64,000 nucleotides of DNA from Endozoicomonas sp. 4G (lineage in GTDB: Bacteria; Pseudomonadota; Gammaproteobacteria; Pseudomonadales; Endozoicomonadaceae), in NCBI RefSeq assembly GCF_023822025.1, contig NZ_CP082909.1, forward strand, positions 1,788,001-1,852,000. Reading direction: 5' to 3'. Each line of letters begins with the position of its first letter. Within the stretch, counting starts at the first letter, position 1. Below, piece after piece: positions 49,800 to 61,500 of the stretch. The position numbers and the translations under genes were made by a program. The notes below the pieces were generated by a model. That model did no database searches. It saw only the letters and a list, made by a program, of their open reading frames with translations, and was not told the origin of the DNA.

Positions 49800-51590
49800 A
49801 TTGGCTAATAGGGCCAGGGTGGTCATGACACCCAAAGCAGTGGTCACTGCGTCTGCACCCGCTGATGAAGTGGGACCCACGGAAGGTTGGACATTGGGTG
49901 AAGTGAGTCTGGCTGTGTTTGTGTTTAAGCTGGTACCAGTGCTTGTGCTCTTGCTTGTGCTTGTGGTCTTGCTGGTGGTTGTGATCTTGCTTGTGGCTGT
50001 GCCTGTGGTTGATGTATTGATAACCGCTGCTGAACTTATATTGTCTGAATTAAGGAATGCGTTGTCACCTGTCATGAAATTAGAAAATGGGCTGACTGAC
50101 AGGCAGGTTTCTGTGTCAAAAACGAATTCACCTTCGAGGTTCTTCAGCCCGGTGCAGGCAGTGGCAGTGGAGCCACTTATGGCAGTCCAGGTATTCACGG
50201 TTGTTGGCGTGGCTCCGGGTACAGCGCCGCCGTCACCGCACAGCGCTTGTTTTATACGGTTTGAATAGGTTGTGTAAAAGACTGTCACGCCGAACTGGCC
50301 ATCGGGTTGCCACCATGGTTTGGCTCCCTCAAAGTGATTACAAGTCAGACTCAGAGCAATCGCCCCCCTGACTGTTATAGCGTTTTCTGTCGTTTTGATC
50401 TGATTACCAACCAGGTAAAAAAGTGGATATCTTTGCTTGATATCTTCGGTTCCTTCAAGAACGAAACCGCCTCTGAGGTAAGGGAATAAGCGCGTGGCAC
50501 CCTCATTGTCAATTTTCACCTTGTTTTTGAAGATATCCATACTGACTTTTGGACCAATTTTGAATGCTGCTGCTTCTGCCATACTGCCCCGAAATGTGTT
50601 TCCAGTCACAGTAATGAGCTGTGGCAGGAGTCTGATGAAAGGAAGGTTAACTAATAGCCCTTGATTGGGAATAATATCGGAACGAAAGCGGTCGTTGTGT
50701 ATGCTGTATGTTTTACCAATGACCGTGTTATTAGTGAAGCTCAGGCTCGGGCCCCGGCGCCGATAAAGGCCGGATTTATTCAGCGTTTTTTTACAATCAA
50801 GTCTAACGGCGGCCTGAAGAGGAATATGGAATACATTGTCGTCTAAAATCAGCCTTCGATTATAGCATTCTGCGAAAACAATGGTGTCAATTAAGGGATG
50901 GTTATTCTCCCTGGTTGGCTGGAAAGTAACGTGTCGTATACTGCTGTCTCTTCTTTCTCTGAACCGGAAGCTGTCAGTGTCGCCAAACCTGACCATATAT
51001 CGGGTTGAAGAACCTGGCCGATCTCTGATAACGATTTCAGAACCGTCATCAGCAGCGCCAATAATGTCCTGGCCGTTTTTCAAACGAATGACATCGTCAA
51101 TAAGATACTCGACCTTGACTTTACCAGGCACAGGGCTGACGGATGGAAGGGTTGTCGCTGTCGTGCTGTTTGGCTGAGCCACCGGGCTGGAGGTCATATT
51201 CACTGAGGTTGTGGTATTGACGGGAGGGACGGTGGTAGTGACGGGAGCGCTGGTGGTAATGGGAGGGCTGGTAGTGACGGGAGAGCTGGTAGTCGCAGGA
51301 GGAGAAACGGTTTCGGAGGAGAGCAGGATAACGGTCTTCTCTGGAATTTGTTTTATCAACTGATTTAAATTTTCTGCCGGGTTGGCACTGAGAACAACAC
51401 ACTGTCGGCCGTAAAAAAGGTCACTATACAGGTTTAGTCGTACATCAACGCCCATTGTTTGTGGTGAAAGATAGTCGCACTTTTCTATCGAAAGAGGTGT
51501 TACGGTTGCCTGCTGAGCCTGTAGCGCCAGAGCCTGGAACAGGAGCACAGGAGCGATTAAGCAGGCCAGATAGTTCTGCAGTTTGTTCAT
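49791..51590 (-). CDS. Secreted beta-helix-like protein with Thr-rich region and hydrophobic C-tail (1 of 3)
   Basis: 599 residues. Signal peptide MNKLQNYLACLIAPVLLFQALALQA|QQ (quoted in part: LIAPVLLFQALALQA). A Thr/Pro/Ser-rich mucin-like segment lies at about 95-155 (TTSPPITTSAPVTTTVPP). The central part has the repeated short-strand pattern of parallel beta-helices (VRLKNGQDIIGAADDG, then TITVTGNTFRG, FYLVGNQIKTTENAITV). A second Ser/Thr/Lys-rich run (about 520-570) is followed by SSAGADAVTTALG and a C-terminal hydrophobic stretch with no charged residue after it. This end resembles a eukaryotic GPI-attachment signal or a tail anchor. Enzymatic residues cannot be assigned. Confidence 0.8.
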   Translation of the reverse strand: MNKLQNYLACLIAPVLLFQALALQAQQATVTPLSIEKCDYLSPQTMGVDVRLNLYSDLFYGRQCVVLSANPAENLNQLIKQIPEKTVILLSSETVSPPATTSSPVTTSPPITTSAPVTTTVPPVNTTTSVNMTSSPVAQPNSTTATTLPSVSPVPGKVKVEYLIDDVIRLKNGQDIIGAADDGSEIVIRDRPGSSTRYMVRFGDTDSFRFRERRDSSIRHVTFQPTRENNHPLIDTIVFAECYNRRLILDDNVFHIPLQAAVRLDCKKTLNKSGLYRRRGPSLSFTNNTVIGKTYSIHNDRFRSDIIPNQGLLVNLPFIRLLPQLITVTGNTFRGSMAEAAAFKIGPKVSMDIFKNKVKIDNEGATRLFPYLRGGFVLEGTEDIKQRYPLFYLVGNQIKTTENAITVRGAIALSLTCNHFEGAKPWWQPDGQFGVTVFYTTYSNRIKQALCGDGGAVPGATPTTVNTWTAISGSTATACTGLKNLEGEFVFDTETCLSVSPFSNFMTGDNAFLNSDNISSAAVINTSTTGTATSKITTTSKTTSTSKSTSTGTSLNTNTARLTSPNVQPSVGPTSSAGADAVTTALGVMTTLALLANLQ

Positions 51591-51688
51591 GCTCAGGGCT
51601 TCCGGGAAGACTAGATAGTAATCCTAGACTCTGCATTTATACTTATCCACTCATTAGGTATCTGGCCAGTTGGCATAGAAACCACTGT

Positions 51689-53260
51689 CTAAAGGTTCAC
51701 ATTCAACAATAGGTTCAGGAGGGTTATGACACCCAGGGCAGCCATTACCAGGGTTGTATCCGCTGATGAAGTGGAGTGCCCGCTATTAATAGAGGCTTTA
51801 CCGGCAATTTTACCGGCAGTTTTACCGGCAATGTAAGTCTTGCGGGTAACGGGATCAGGAAACGAATCGGCTACCCGGCAGATTTCTGAGTTAAAGAGAA
51901 AGTGCCCTTCCAGGTTAACCAGTCCACTTAAAGGTGTGTCTGTGGAATCATTTATGGCCACCCAGGTATTCTCGATCTGACAGATTTTCTGTGGAGCAGA
52001 GGTGGGCATGGTGATGGTTGAACTAACTGACTTTCCACATTCATCTACCAGTGCTAATGGATCAACGGCCTTCAGGCTGAATCCTGGTCGCACTTGTCGC
52101 CATGGATGGACTGCCTGCAGACGGTTACAGATGAAAGCCAGTTCGAGCTGTGCATAGATGGTGATAGCTATCTCTGTTACCTGGATCTGATTGCCCGCCA
52201 GATGGTAGCGAGGGCGTTCTGAGTCGTTATCGGTATGACCTATTAACCCGAAACCCCCTTTTCTTGCAGCATTGGATTCACGACGGGTATTACCAGCATT
52301 GGCAATGTTGATGGTGTTTCTGAAAATATCCATTTGGGTTCCGGGCCCAAGAACAAACTCGCCGGCTTCTGCCATATTGCCCAGAAAGGTGTTCCCGGTA
52401 ACAGTGATTCTTTTTGACTGGTTTCTGATGGCAGGAAGATTAATAAATAGCCCATCTTCGGGAATAAACGTTTCGAGTATATTTTTCGAATGTTCACCTA
52501 TAAGCGTGTTATTGATGAACTGCAGGCCAGGCCCCGGACGTTTGTTATTGACCGCTGCATTCAGAGATTTTACGCATTCAAAAGTGACTGAGGACCCGTA
52601 GAGAGGAAGATGAAATACGTTGTTTGCCAGAATCAGTCTCCGGTTTGAGCACTGCGCAAAAATAACAGAGTCAATAGGCTCCTGGGTCGAACGTTGAGTT
52701 GGCTGGAAAGTAACGTGCCCTACGTGGCTGTCTCTTGTTTCTAGAAACCGGAAGTTATCGGTGGTTCCAACTGTGATCATGTAATTGTCTGTAAAACCTG
52801 ACTTAAAGGTGATGACAATGTCGAAATCGTCATCAGCAGCTCCAAGAATGTCGTGACCGTCTTTCAAAACGATGTTACTGCCAATAAAGTACTCAACCGG
52901 AGTTTTAGCTGTTACAGGAGCAGTGGAGGGATAAGGTGGCGCTGAAGGAACCTTGTTGGAGGAGAGCAGTATCACAGTATTTTCTGGAATCCGTTGTATC
53001 AACGCACTTAAATCCTCTACAGGGTTGGCTCGGAGAACAATGCATTGTCGTCCAGAAACAAGGTTTTTATATTGGCTGAGTCGTTGTTTAACCCCTGTCG
53101 TATGTCCTGAAAGCGAGTCGCACGATACTGTTGTCAGAGGAGAAGCCAGGGAAGAGGGTTCGGTTGAAGGCTGACCCGCGGCTTCGACTTTCAGACTCAG
53201 GGTTGGTATCAGGAAGACAGGAACGATCCATTGAGTCAGGTAGTGTTGCAGCTGGGTCAT
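51689..53260 (-). CDS. Secreted beta-helix-like protein with hydrophobic C-tail (2 of 3)
   Basis: 523 residues from the ATG at 53260, which aligns with its two neighbours (MTQLQHYLTQWIVPVFL versus MIKQQCYLARLIAPVLL); the frame is open for 19 more codons upstream. Signal peptide ending LKVEA|AG. The Thr-rich segment is short here. The core shares NIVLKDGHDILGAADD, FLETRDSHVGHVTFQPT, RRLILANNVFHLP, ITVTGNTFLGNMAEA and ENTWVAINDST...LVNLEGHFLFNSEIC with the other copies. The end, STSSADTTLVMAALG plus a hydrophobic tail, matches the GPI-like pattern. Paired cysteines flank the last domain. Function unknown; probably a cell-surface or host-directed carbohydrate-binding protein. Confidence 0.8.
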   Translation of the reverse strand: MTQLQHYLTQWIVPVFLIPTLSLKVEAAGQPSTEPSSLASPLTTVSCDSLSGHTTGVKQRLSQYKNLVSGRQCIVLRANPVEDLSALIQRIPENTVILLSSNKVPSAPPYPSTAPVTAKTPVEYFIGSNIVLKDGHDILGAADDDFDIVITFKSGFTDNYMITVGTTDNFRFLETRDSHVGHVTFQPTQRSTQEPIDSVIFAQCSNRRLILANNVFHLPLYGSSVTFECVKSLNAAVNNKRPGPGLQFINNTLIGEHSKNILETFIPEDGLFINLPAIRNQSKRITVTGNTFLGNMAEAGEFVLGPGTQMDIFRNTINIANAGNTRRESNAARKGGFGLIGHTDNDSERPRYHLAGNQIQVTEIAITIYAQLELAFICNRLQAVHPWRQVRPGFSLKAVDPLALVDECGKSVSSTITMPTSAPQKICQIENTWVAINDSTDTPLSGLVNLEGHFLFNSEICRVADSFPDPVTRKTYIAGKTAGKIAGKASINSGHSTSSADTTLVMAALGVITLLNLLLNVNL

Positions 53261-53332
53261 ATTCAAGGCTCTCAGAAAATTCTGGCAGACTTCTGGACGT
53301 TGTATTGTTCGACTCAATCGTTCCTGCTCAGG

Positions 53333-55078
53333 CTACAGAGTCAACCATATCATCAGAGTGGTTATGACGCCCAAAGCAGTAGTCACAGAAACTCTATCCA
53401 CTGATGAAGTGGGGAGCGCTGTTGTACTGTTATCAGCATCGGATAGCGAGACTGGCTGGCAGACTTCTGTGGTAAAGAACAACTGGCCCTCAAGGTTGAC
53501 CAGTCCAGTGCAGGCAGTGGCCGTTGAGTGTTTGACGGGCGTCCAGGTATTCGCGGTCAGGCTGGATGCAGAAGGAGTCCATGTTGGCGTGTCAAGGGTT
53601 GAATTTGGAGTTTGCGCGACAAGGGTTGAAGCTGGCGTTGGCGAGACAAGCGTTGAACCGGGAGTTGATGTGACAACGCTCGAACTAAAGGGTTCCTGGC
53701 ACAGTTTTAGTGCGTTTATGGTGGTCATTGCCTGCTGTCGTACAGGAACTGCTTTCAGAGAAAATTGTTTTTGCGGTTGCCACCATGGATTGAATGCCTG
53801 CAGGTGGTTGCAGGCCAGAGTCAGTCCAATCTGTCCCCTGACGGTGATAGCGGTCCGTGTTACCTTGATCTGATTGCCAGCCAGAAAAAAAACAGGCCGG
53901 GTTACTATGCTGTCTGTGGGGCCAGCAAGCACGAACCCTCCTTTGCGAACAGAGTCTCGTGTTGTATTGCCGGTGTTGGATATGTCGATGATGTTTTTGA
54001 AGACTTCCATTCGGATTCCTGCTCCAAGTCTGAACTCAGCCGCTTCTGCAATGTTGCCCTCGAATGTGTTGCCAGCCACCGATAGTCGCTTGGACTGGTT
54101 AACGATGGAAGGAAGGTTAATAAATATCCCATGATCCGGAATGATATAGGGAAACAGTTTATCGTTAATCGAGTTGTACTGTTTTCCTATGATCCGGTTA
54201 TTAGCGAACAGCAAGCCCGGGCCTTTGGGCCTGGTAGGGTCAGAAGCATCTGAAAATTCCTCGCAGTTAATACTGACGGCGGCTTTGACAGGAAGGTGGA
54301 ACACGTTTTCTTCGACAATCAGCTTCCGGTTGTTGCACCCCGCGAAAACAATGGAGTCAATGGGTACGCGTTTATTATTTCGTGTTGGACTGAAAGTAAT
54401 GTGTTTTATATGGCTATCTTTCTTTTCGCTGGTTTTGAAGTTTTCAGTGCTTCCTATTCTGAGTATGTGTTTGTGTTTAAAATCTGCCCGATCTCTGATG
54501 ACGATTTCAAAACCATCGTCTGCAGCGCCAATCAGGTCCTGGCCGTCCTTCAAGACGATTTCACTGTCAACAAAATACTCAACCGGGGTTTTATCCGAAG
54601 AGGTGGGAACGGATGGAGCAGCTGACATGGATGGAGCAGCTGTCATGGATGGAGCAGCTGTCATGGATGGAGCAGCTGTCATGGATGGAGCAATCGTCAT
54701 GGATGCAGCAGTCGTCATGGATGCAGCAGTCGTCATGGATGGAGCAGTCGTCATGGATGGAGCAGTCGTCACACCAGCAGCACTTTCGGATGAGAGTAAG
54801 ATGACGGTGTCTTCAGCAACCTGTTTTATTAACTGACCTAAATCCTCTGCCGGGTTGGCAGTGAGAACGATACACTGTCGCCCGTTAACCAGCTCACTGT
54901 CATCGTACAGCCGTTGCTGAACTCCCGCCGGCGGCCTTGCAAGTGCGTTGCACGATGATCTCGGAAGGCCTGTTGTAGAAGAAGAGGTGGTGGTCGGCAC
55001 TTGAGCCTGAAGAGTCATAGCTTGGAAAAGAAGTACAGGCGCAATCAATCGAGCCAGATAACACTGCTGCTTGATCAT
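53333..55078 (-). CDS. Secreted beta-helix-like protein with Met/Ala/Thr repeats and hydrophobic C-tail (3 of 3)
   Basis: 581 residues. Signal peptide MIKQQCYLARLIAPVLLFQA, cleaved near LQA|QV. Residues about 103-156 are nine hexapeptide repeats of the S-M-T-x-A-P type encoded by 18-bp DNA repeats. The beta-helix-like core is conserved (EIVLKDGQDLIGAADDG, KDSHIKHITFSPT, RKLIVEENVFHLP, LSVAGNTFEGNIAEA, VKHSTATACTGLVNLEG). A second Thr/Pro region with STLV-type repeats follows, and the end is SSVDRVSVTTALGVITTLM plus Leu/Thr. First gene of the minus-strand trio; the three are probably one operon, with spacers of 72 and 98 bases. Confidence 0.8.
   Translation of the reverse strand: MIKQQCYLARLIAPVLLFQAMTLQAQVPTTTSSSTTGLPRSSCNALARPPAGVQQRLYDDSELVNGRQCIVLTANPAEDLGQLIKQVAEDTVILLSSESAAGVTTAPSMTTAPSMTTAASMTTAASMTIAPSMTAAPSMTAAPSMTAAPSMSAAPSVPTSSDKTPVEYFVDSEIVLKDGQDLIGAADDGFEIVIRDRADFKHKHILRIGSTENFKTSEKKDSHIKHITFSPTRNNKRVPIDSIVFAGCNNRKLIVEENVFHLPVKAAVSINCEEFSDASDPTRPKGPGLLFANNRIIGKQYNSINDKLFPYIIPDHGIFINLPSIVNQSKRLSVAGNTFEGNIAEAAEFRLGAGIRMEVFKNIIDISNTGNTTRDSVRKGGFVLAGPTDSIVTRPVFFLAGNQIKVTRTAITVRGQIGLTLACNHLQAFNPWWQPQKQFSLKAVPVRQQAMTTINALKLCQEPFSSSVVTSTPGSTLVSPTPASTLVAQTPNSTLDTPTWTPSASSLTANTWTPVKHSTATACTGLVNLEGQLFFTTEVCQPVSLSDADNSTTALPTSSVDRVSVTTALGVITTLMIWLTL
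54611..54772. repeat. 18-bp tandem repeat, 9 copies
   Basis: Nine head-to-tail units of GGATGGAGCAGCTGTCAT and close variants, coding on the minus strand for hexapeptides such as SMTTAP. The unit keeps the reading frame, so its number can change freely. Confidence 0.9.
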
Positions 55079-55593
55079 AGAAAAGCTCTCGACGAGTGTA
55101 GACAGGAAGCCTGAGCGCTGAATTTGTACTTATGAGTCACAAAACGGGACTCTGCATCAGGTACTCAGGCCATTGAGTATAGAACAGCCAGTGCTGTACG
55201 CCAGAGGGTGCTTTACCATTTTTCACGACTCCCACCGTGGCATCGCAGTGAGTGGCATCGCAGTGAGTGGCATCGCAGTGAGTACATACGATTTTAATGA
55301 TCGTCATAACAAAAGTTAGCGGACTATCCGGTAAGGTAAGGTTATGGAGTCTACGAGATCAATGTATCTGATTTATGACAAATATATGGCTTTATCTTTT
55401 TTTCCTAAAGCAATTCAATTTAAAAAGTTCTGAATATATTTCAAATTATTTTAATTGTTGGAAATATTTTTTCTAGTTTTTCTATTGTTGGTTTTTTTTC
55501 TTCTGAAATTAGACGACTGAATACTCGTACATTCCATCATCGAAGATGCGTTTGAACCTTGTTAATTGATATGAATACGGCTTACTAATTATT
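55079..55593. other. Divergent intergenic region with 15-bp repeats and an A/T-rich promoter zone
   Basis: 515 bases without a gene. Three tandem copies of GTGGCATCGCAGTGA occupy 55237-55281. From about 55380 to 55593 the sequence is strikingly A/T-rich with long T-runs, where promoters for both the minus-strand trio and the 2100-aa gene may lie. I see no single convincing promoter, and no Shine-Dalgarno before the ATG at 55594. Such A/T-rich divergent spacers are typical targets of nucleoid silencers, which is an inference. Confidence 0.6.
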
Positions 55594-58500
55594 ATGAAAA
55601 ATCCATTCACAGTTATTTGTTATTTGGTGTATAAGTTGCGTTGTTTTCTGTCGGTTTTTTTCCTGGCATTCTGCACTGTGTTTTTTTCAACTTACAGTGC
55701 CGGTGATGGCAGTGCTCCTCCGGGCACGACGGCCTCCCCACAAAACTCAACGACGGGCCCGCCCTCAAACAGTACCGCGACTATAACTCCGACATCGGTA
55801 TTCAGCAGGAACAATCCGTGCAGTCATATTCGACATAATGATGCAGCCCAGGACAGTTGTAACCAGTTTTTCAACAACGAAACCGCCTCTGGAGACACAG
55901 CGCCCTTTGCAACAGCTTTCGTTGTTTCTAATGCCCGTGAACTGGTCAGTGCGGTTGAAAACGCCAGGCCAGGAGGCGCCATTGTAGTGCTGGCTCCCGG
56001 AACGTATACGCTGACCAAAGAGTTGAAACCCACCCAGAGAATCGCCCTGGTGGGTATCAAAACGTCTGGAACCCGACCTAAGATTACTACCCATGTTGCT
56101 TTGCATGACGGTAAGCCGGAAGCCTTGGTTTCTCTGTCTGGAAGGGAGGGCGCTTCAGTCGGCTTTTATAGTACTTCCATACACTGGGAAACCAGCGTGA
56201 ATACAAGTGATGCTGTGTTTAACGACTATAGAACTATTTCCGGGGTAAATTATCCGGGGGAAGTCAGGCTTTATGACAATGTGTTCACACATGAGAGTAC
56301 TGAGTTCCATATAGGCGATTTTGTTTATCTGAACGACAGTAAAGTCTCACCCAAAAAAATAGTGATCGACAGCAACCGGTTCAATACCAGTAACCTTAAT
56401 AATTTGGCTGTATACTCGGGAATTTTCGGCTCCGATTTGGATCAAAATGAAATTGTTATCACCAACAATACATTAACCAGCGGCAATGGTGCATCCGACG
56501 ACGTTAGTATGCATGCCTTCCAGCTCGACAACTACAAAAAATTCACGATCGAAAATAATATTGCGCTGAACAAGCGGGCTAACGCTTCTATTTTAATTAA
56601 CTTACCTGACGAGCCCGGATTAGAAGGTTCTATTAAAGACAACAAGGCTCATATTGACGCATCACCCGATGAACGGACCCTGGAAATCTTAAGCGAGGCG
56701 AGCGATGTAATGACTGGCCTTGTGACCGTTTCTGGCAATGACTATTTCGACGTTGATTACGGGGATGAAATAGATGCCTATATTGCTTTTACGTCAGGAA
56801 AAGAGGTTCCTGCCCGTTCTTCGTCTGCCATAGCTTCTTTGTCTCCCACTTCTGCGACGGCAGTCAGTTCCAGCGCAAGCATAACGCCGGAGGCGGTTAC
56901 CAATCCCTGCGACGGCTTAAGTCATGACGCTGTTGCCCAAAAAGCGTGTAACGACTTTCTTAGTAACCCGCTGGCAACAGGTGGCGATAAAGACTTTGCT
57001 CACGCCTTTGTTGTGCGCAACGCACGAGAGTTGTATCTCGCAGTGGAGGATAGGGACTATCTCGATAGCGGCAGCATTATTGTTTTGCATGAAGGACTTT
57101 CAGGAGATGACCCCTACCTGCTATCGAAGCCATTAAGAATCGACCATAAAGTGGCCCTGGTCGGTGCGAGCCGTCGCGGCGTTAAGCCTAAAATACAAGC
57201 CAGTGAAGGTATGTTCAAGACGTCCGGCTCACGTAAATCGCTGGTTCGTCTGAGAGACAGCTCATCACAACGATCCTCCGGTTTTTACAGTTTTCATATC
57301 CATTGGGAAGCTAGCATTGGTGAGGTAAAAAGGGGTTCAAAAAATGTTGACCAGGAGAGTGCAATCAGCAGTGACTCTTATCGGGGCAAGATCAGGATTT
57401 ATGACAATCTCTTTTTACATCGGCGGAACAACCATAATTTTGGCTACTTCCTGATGCTGCAGGATGCCTCCGGTGATATTTACATAGGGCACAACGATTT
57501 TGATGATAGCCACCTTACTTCAGCGGTGATTAAAGCCCAGTGCAGCTATTGTGCTAAACCAGGCACGAAAGTGGAAATTGTCTCAAACCATTTTCAAGGC
57601 CGGGACGGAGACAAACCAAGAACGACGGTTCCTCCAGCTGTTTACCTCAGGGGCTACAATCAATTCCGGATTGAAAACAATCAACAGGATAACAAAGAAT
57701 CTGCTGCCCAGATTGATGTTTACCTGAAAAATCAAACCATGGATGTGAGTGGTGTTATTCGCAACAACATCGTGGAAAGCGACACTTCAACAGACCAGAA
57801 AACGATAAGAATTCAGCCTTATATGGTTGGGGCTGGGCTAGTGATTTTTACCGGAACTTTGACGGTAACGGGAAACACAAATTACATCCTCTCTGACCCG
57901 AGACATCTGATGGCTCTCCTGGGATTAACCGGTGGGGCGGAGACCATTGCCCAGGCATCGTCCACCACTCAACCGCCGTTGCTGCCATCCCGGGTCGTCG
58001 TCCAGACATCCGCAGCAATCATGCCGACACCAACACAACCGGTTATTGCCAGCCGTTCCACAACGTCTTCACCGACCCCGGCGATACCGTCTTCCCCAAC
58101 ACCATCAAGTGCTTCCACGGCAATCTGTGATCATATGCCATCGTCCACAGAGATCACTCCCATTGAAATTAATGCCTGTAAGGAGTTTCTTAACAATACA
58201 AAAGCGTCGGCAGGCCAGTCATTTTCCAAGGCGCTTGTGGTCAGTAATGCGGAGCAATTGGAAGCGGCCATCGGCACATCAGAAACAAGAGACGCTGATG
58301 ACAGCACACTGATTGTGTTAAAAAACGGAACCTATCGACTCAGGCATGGACTGGAGATTTCACACAAAATAGCCTTGGTTGGCACCGTTAAGAACGGTCA
58401 GTTTCCGATAATTCGAATCTCTGACGTATTTGAATCAAGCAACCTTTCACTAGTTTACCTCTATCATGATTCAGCGGTAGCTGAAACCGGCTTTTACAGT

Positions 58501-61500
58501 CATCACATTCACTGGGATACGACTAATTCAACCTATCGATTCGGGTTGTTGTATAACGGCGCCATTTTCAGTGAATCCTATCAGGGAGAAGTGCGGATTT
58601 ATGGCAATCAATTCTCGGAATCACAAGAAGAATTCACTGCTCATTATATCAAGCTACAGAATGTTATGGGTGGAACATTTGTAGGAAACAACTGGTTTGA
58701 TACTTCTTTTTTGAAAACGGCTGCTGTTGTGGCCCGTTGTGCGACTGGTACCTGTATAACAGCAGGACCTCAGCTCGAGGTTAGCGATAATCACTTCCAT
58801 AATGATTTTATCCCCAGCATTGAAAATCTGAAAGCAATCTATGTCCTGGGTTATGCGAACTTCAGGATTGTCGGCAACCAGCAGGGTTCCAAAAATGCCG
58901 CAGGCCTTATTTTAATCAGGGACCATAACGATATAGAACATATGAATGGCTATGTAATAAATAACATTGCCCATAAAGATGCACCGGATGCTCAGCGAAA
59001 AATAATCTTTGAGTCCACCCATGATCCCGAACACCTTCCGGTCATTTTCGGCGAGCTTATTGTTAGCGGCAATGATTATTACACGTTTGATGACCGGGGA
59101 CTTGCCTGGAGTCATATTGAGTACACTCTTGGCAAACAGGTTATCGCGTCTTCATCCACTGTAGCGTCATCGACGGTAAAAGCTGCTCCATCAGCCAGTG
59201 TGGCTCCTGGTGTTATTACGCCAACCCGTTTGCTGGTATCTGCTTCGGCTTCTGTCAACCCGTTACCTGTGAAAAAGAAACCTTGTAATGATGTCTCGGG
59301 TCATTCAGCTGCATTTGCTGCCTGCGAGGCGTTTTTGCAAAACGAACTGGCCTCGGGGCCTGCGGCCAGCAAGCCTGAGTTTTCACATGCCTTTGCGGTT
59401 GCAACCGTTTCGGAGCTGATTGATGCCATCAATAAGACCATTGGCGAGGATGGCAGGGCTATTCGCGGTAGAATTATTTTATTGAAAGCGGGTAACTATG
59501 AACTGTCAGGGGTGCTGAAAATCAGTCACCGGACTGCCATGGTTGGTTTGGAAGGTGAAGTTGTTGAGAGGCCTGTGATAAAACCAGCAGATGATTATTA
59601 TCACGCTGGAGCTCAGCCTTCATTGCTGTACCTGAGTAATAGTTATGATTCTCCGGATGCCGGTTTTTACAGTTGGAACCTGGAGTGGCAAACCCGAAAG
59701 CCTTCTAGCTATTATGGATATCCATTTGAATCTCACATCTTGGCAAACAGCTATAGCGGGGATATACGGATTTATCAAAACCACTTCACTCATTATGAAA
59801 CAGGAGCCTGGTCTGCATATGCTGTAGCACTGAACGATAACCCGGGTTATAAGTATTACGTTGGTTATAGTTTCTTTGATTCATCGTTAACACCGGTTAG
59901 CGTGGTCAGGTCCAGTGCCAACACAAATCCTCAGGCTGCTATTGAGGTCGACAGTAATGTGTTCGCTACTGCCCGTAATACGGATCTTTCGCAACCCAGA
60001 GCTATCGATCTTTCTGATTACCAACACCTGAAAATTAACAACAACCTTCAGGCAGACCGTCATGCTGCAGGTGTGATAATGCTTAAATTTGTAAATGATC
60101 AGAAGATCGAAAGTGCTTCCGTAAAAAACAATAGAGCCCATAAAGACGCACCGGAAGATGCAAGATTCATTGAACTACGACTTCAGAAGGGCCTTACTGA
60201 CTCTGCAAAGGTGCACGGCTATGTGGATGTAACCGGGAATGATTACTATGAATTAGAGATTCTGGATTTTAGTAATTATCGCTACACTCGCGGCCTTGAA
60301 GTGGCCATTCCAATGTCGACTTCACTGACACCTTCACAGCCTGTTCAGACTGCCTCTGTCATGAGCGGTAATAAAACCCCCGAACCGGCTGCAACCAGAA
60401 AGGTTCTTTCAACGTCACGTTCTTCAATGCCGACTCCGCTGGCGACCACTGTCGTACCATCTGCCACAGCAAGCGTGATGCCAACCACTTCCCCTGTGTT
60501 CAGCAGCCCGTGTGATCAGTTGACTGTTTCAGGCAATGCACAGCTCTGCCAACAGTTTCTGAGCGAGCTTCAGGATAAGGCGATAAAGACGACGTTTTCT
60601 GAAGCGGTGATGGTAAAAAACACCGGCGAACTGCTTCACGAATTAGCTTCGACGTCAGAGTCTGGCAAGGTTATTCTGCTTCAGGCAGGCAGCTATGCTT
60701 TGGACAGGCCGCTTTCTATGTCCAAACCTGTAGCATTGGTCGGTATTGGTAATCCTGTTATCAAACAATCGGTTGATTATCCTGCCAAAGCCGACTCACT
60801 GGTTCTGCTGGATTATGACAGTACCGCTCAAGGTTTTTATAGCAAAGGCATGACCTGGGATATTTCCGCTGCCGATGGCGAACGGGGCAACCCGCTCAGC
60901 ACGGCAATCAAGGCCATCAACTACTATGAGGGCGAGCTCCTGCTCCTGATGAGTGGTGATGAGTTTCAATACAATGCCATCAGGAAGAACGAAAAAGCAC
61001 CTTCCCACTATATTGAGATTCAGGACTCAACAGGGGATGTGCTGATTACGGGCAGTACCTTCTTTTTGGGAGGGCTGACAAAAGCCGCCATTTATGCCAA
61101 TTGCGACAACTGCCTGAAGGACAATCAGAAACTGGTTATTTCCGGAAACCGCTTTACCGACTCAAATTCTGGTGAGACGGCACCGACTGCTATTGAGGTC
61201 CGTCACTACAGAACCCTGAAAGTTCACGACAATGTTCAGGAGACTGAATCGGTTTCGGTGAACATCAATGTTGTACTGCCAAATAACAAGGATGATATTA
61301 CTGCGTTTGTCTATAACAACATGGCCATGGGCTCAGCTATTGACGGGAAGAAAACCATTGACCTCTCGGTTGGCAGGCTGGCTAAAGAGCCTGCCAGAAT
61401 TGATGGCCTGGTTCAGGTGTACAATAACCGTTGCTTCTCCGTTAACCATGTGGGAATACCATCCGATGTTCTTGAGCTTGTTGAGGCTGACTGCCCCGCT

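Noticed and set aside
53358-54836. Plus-strand frames opposite the third beta-helix-like gene (for example 53358-53873, 54174-54836)
   Set aside because: They follow the composition of the minus-strand Thr/Ala repeats; the minus frame has a signal peptide and aligns with two neighbours.
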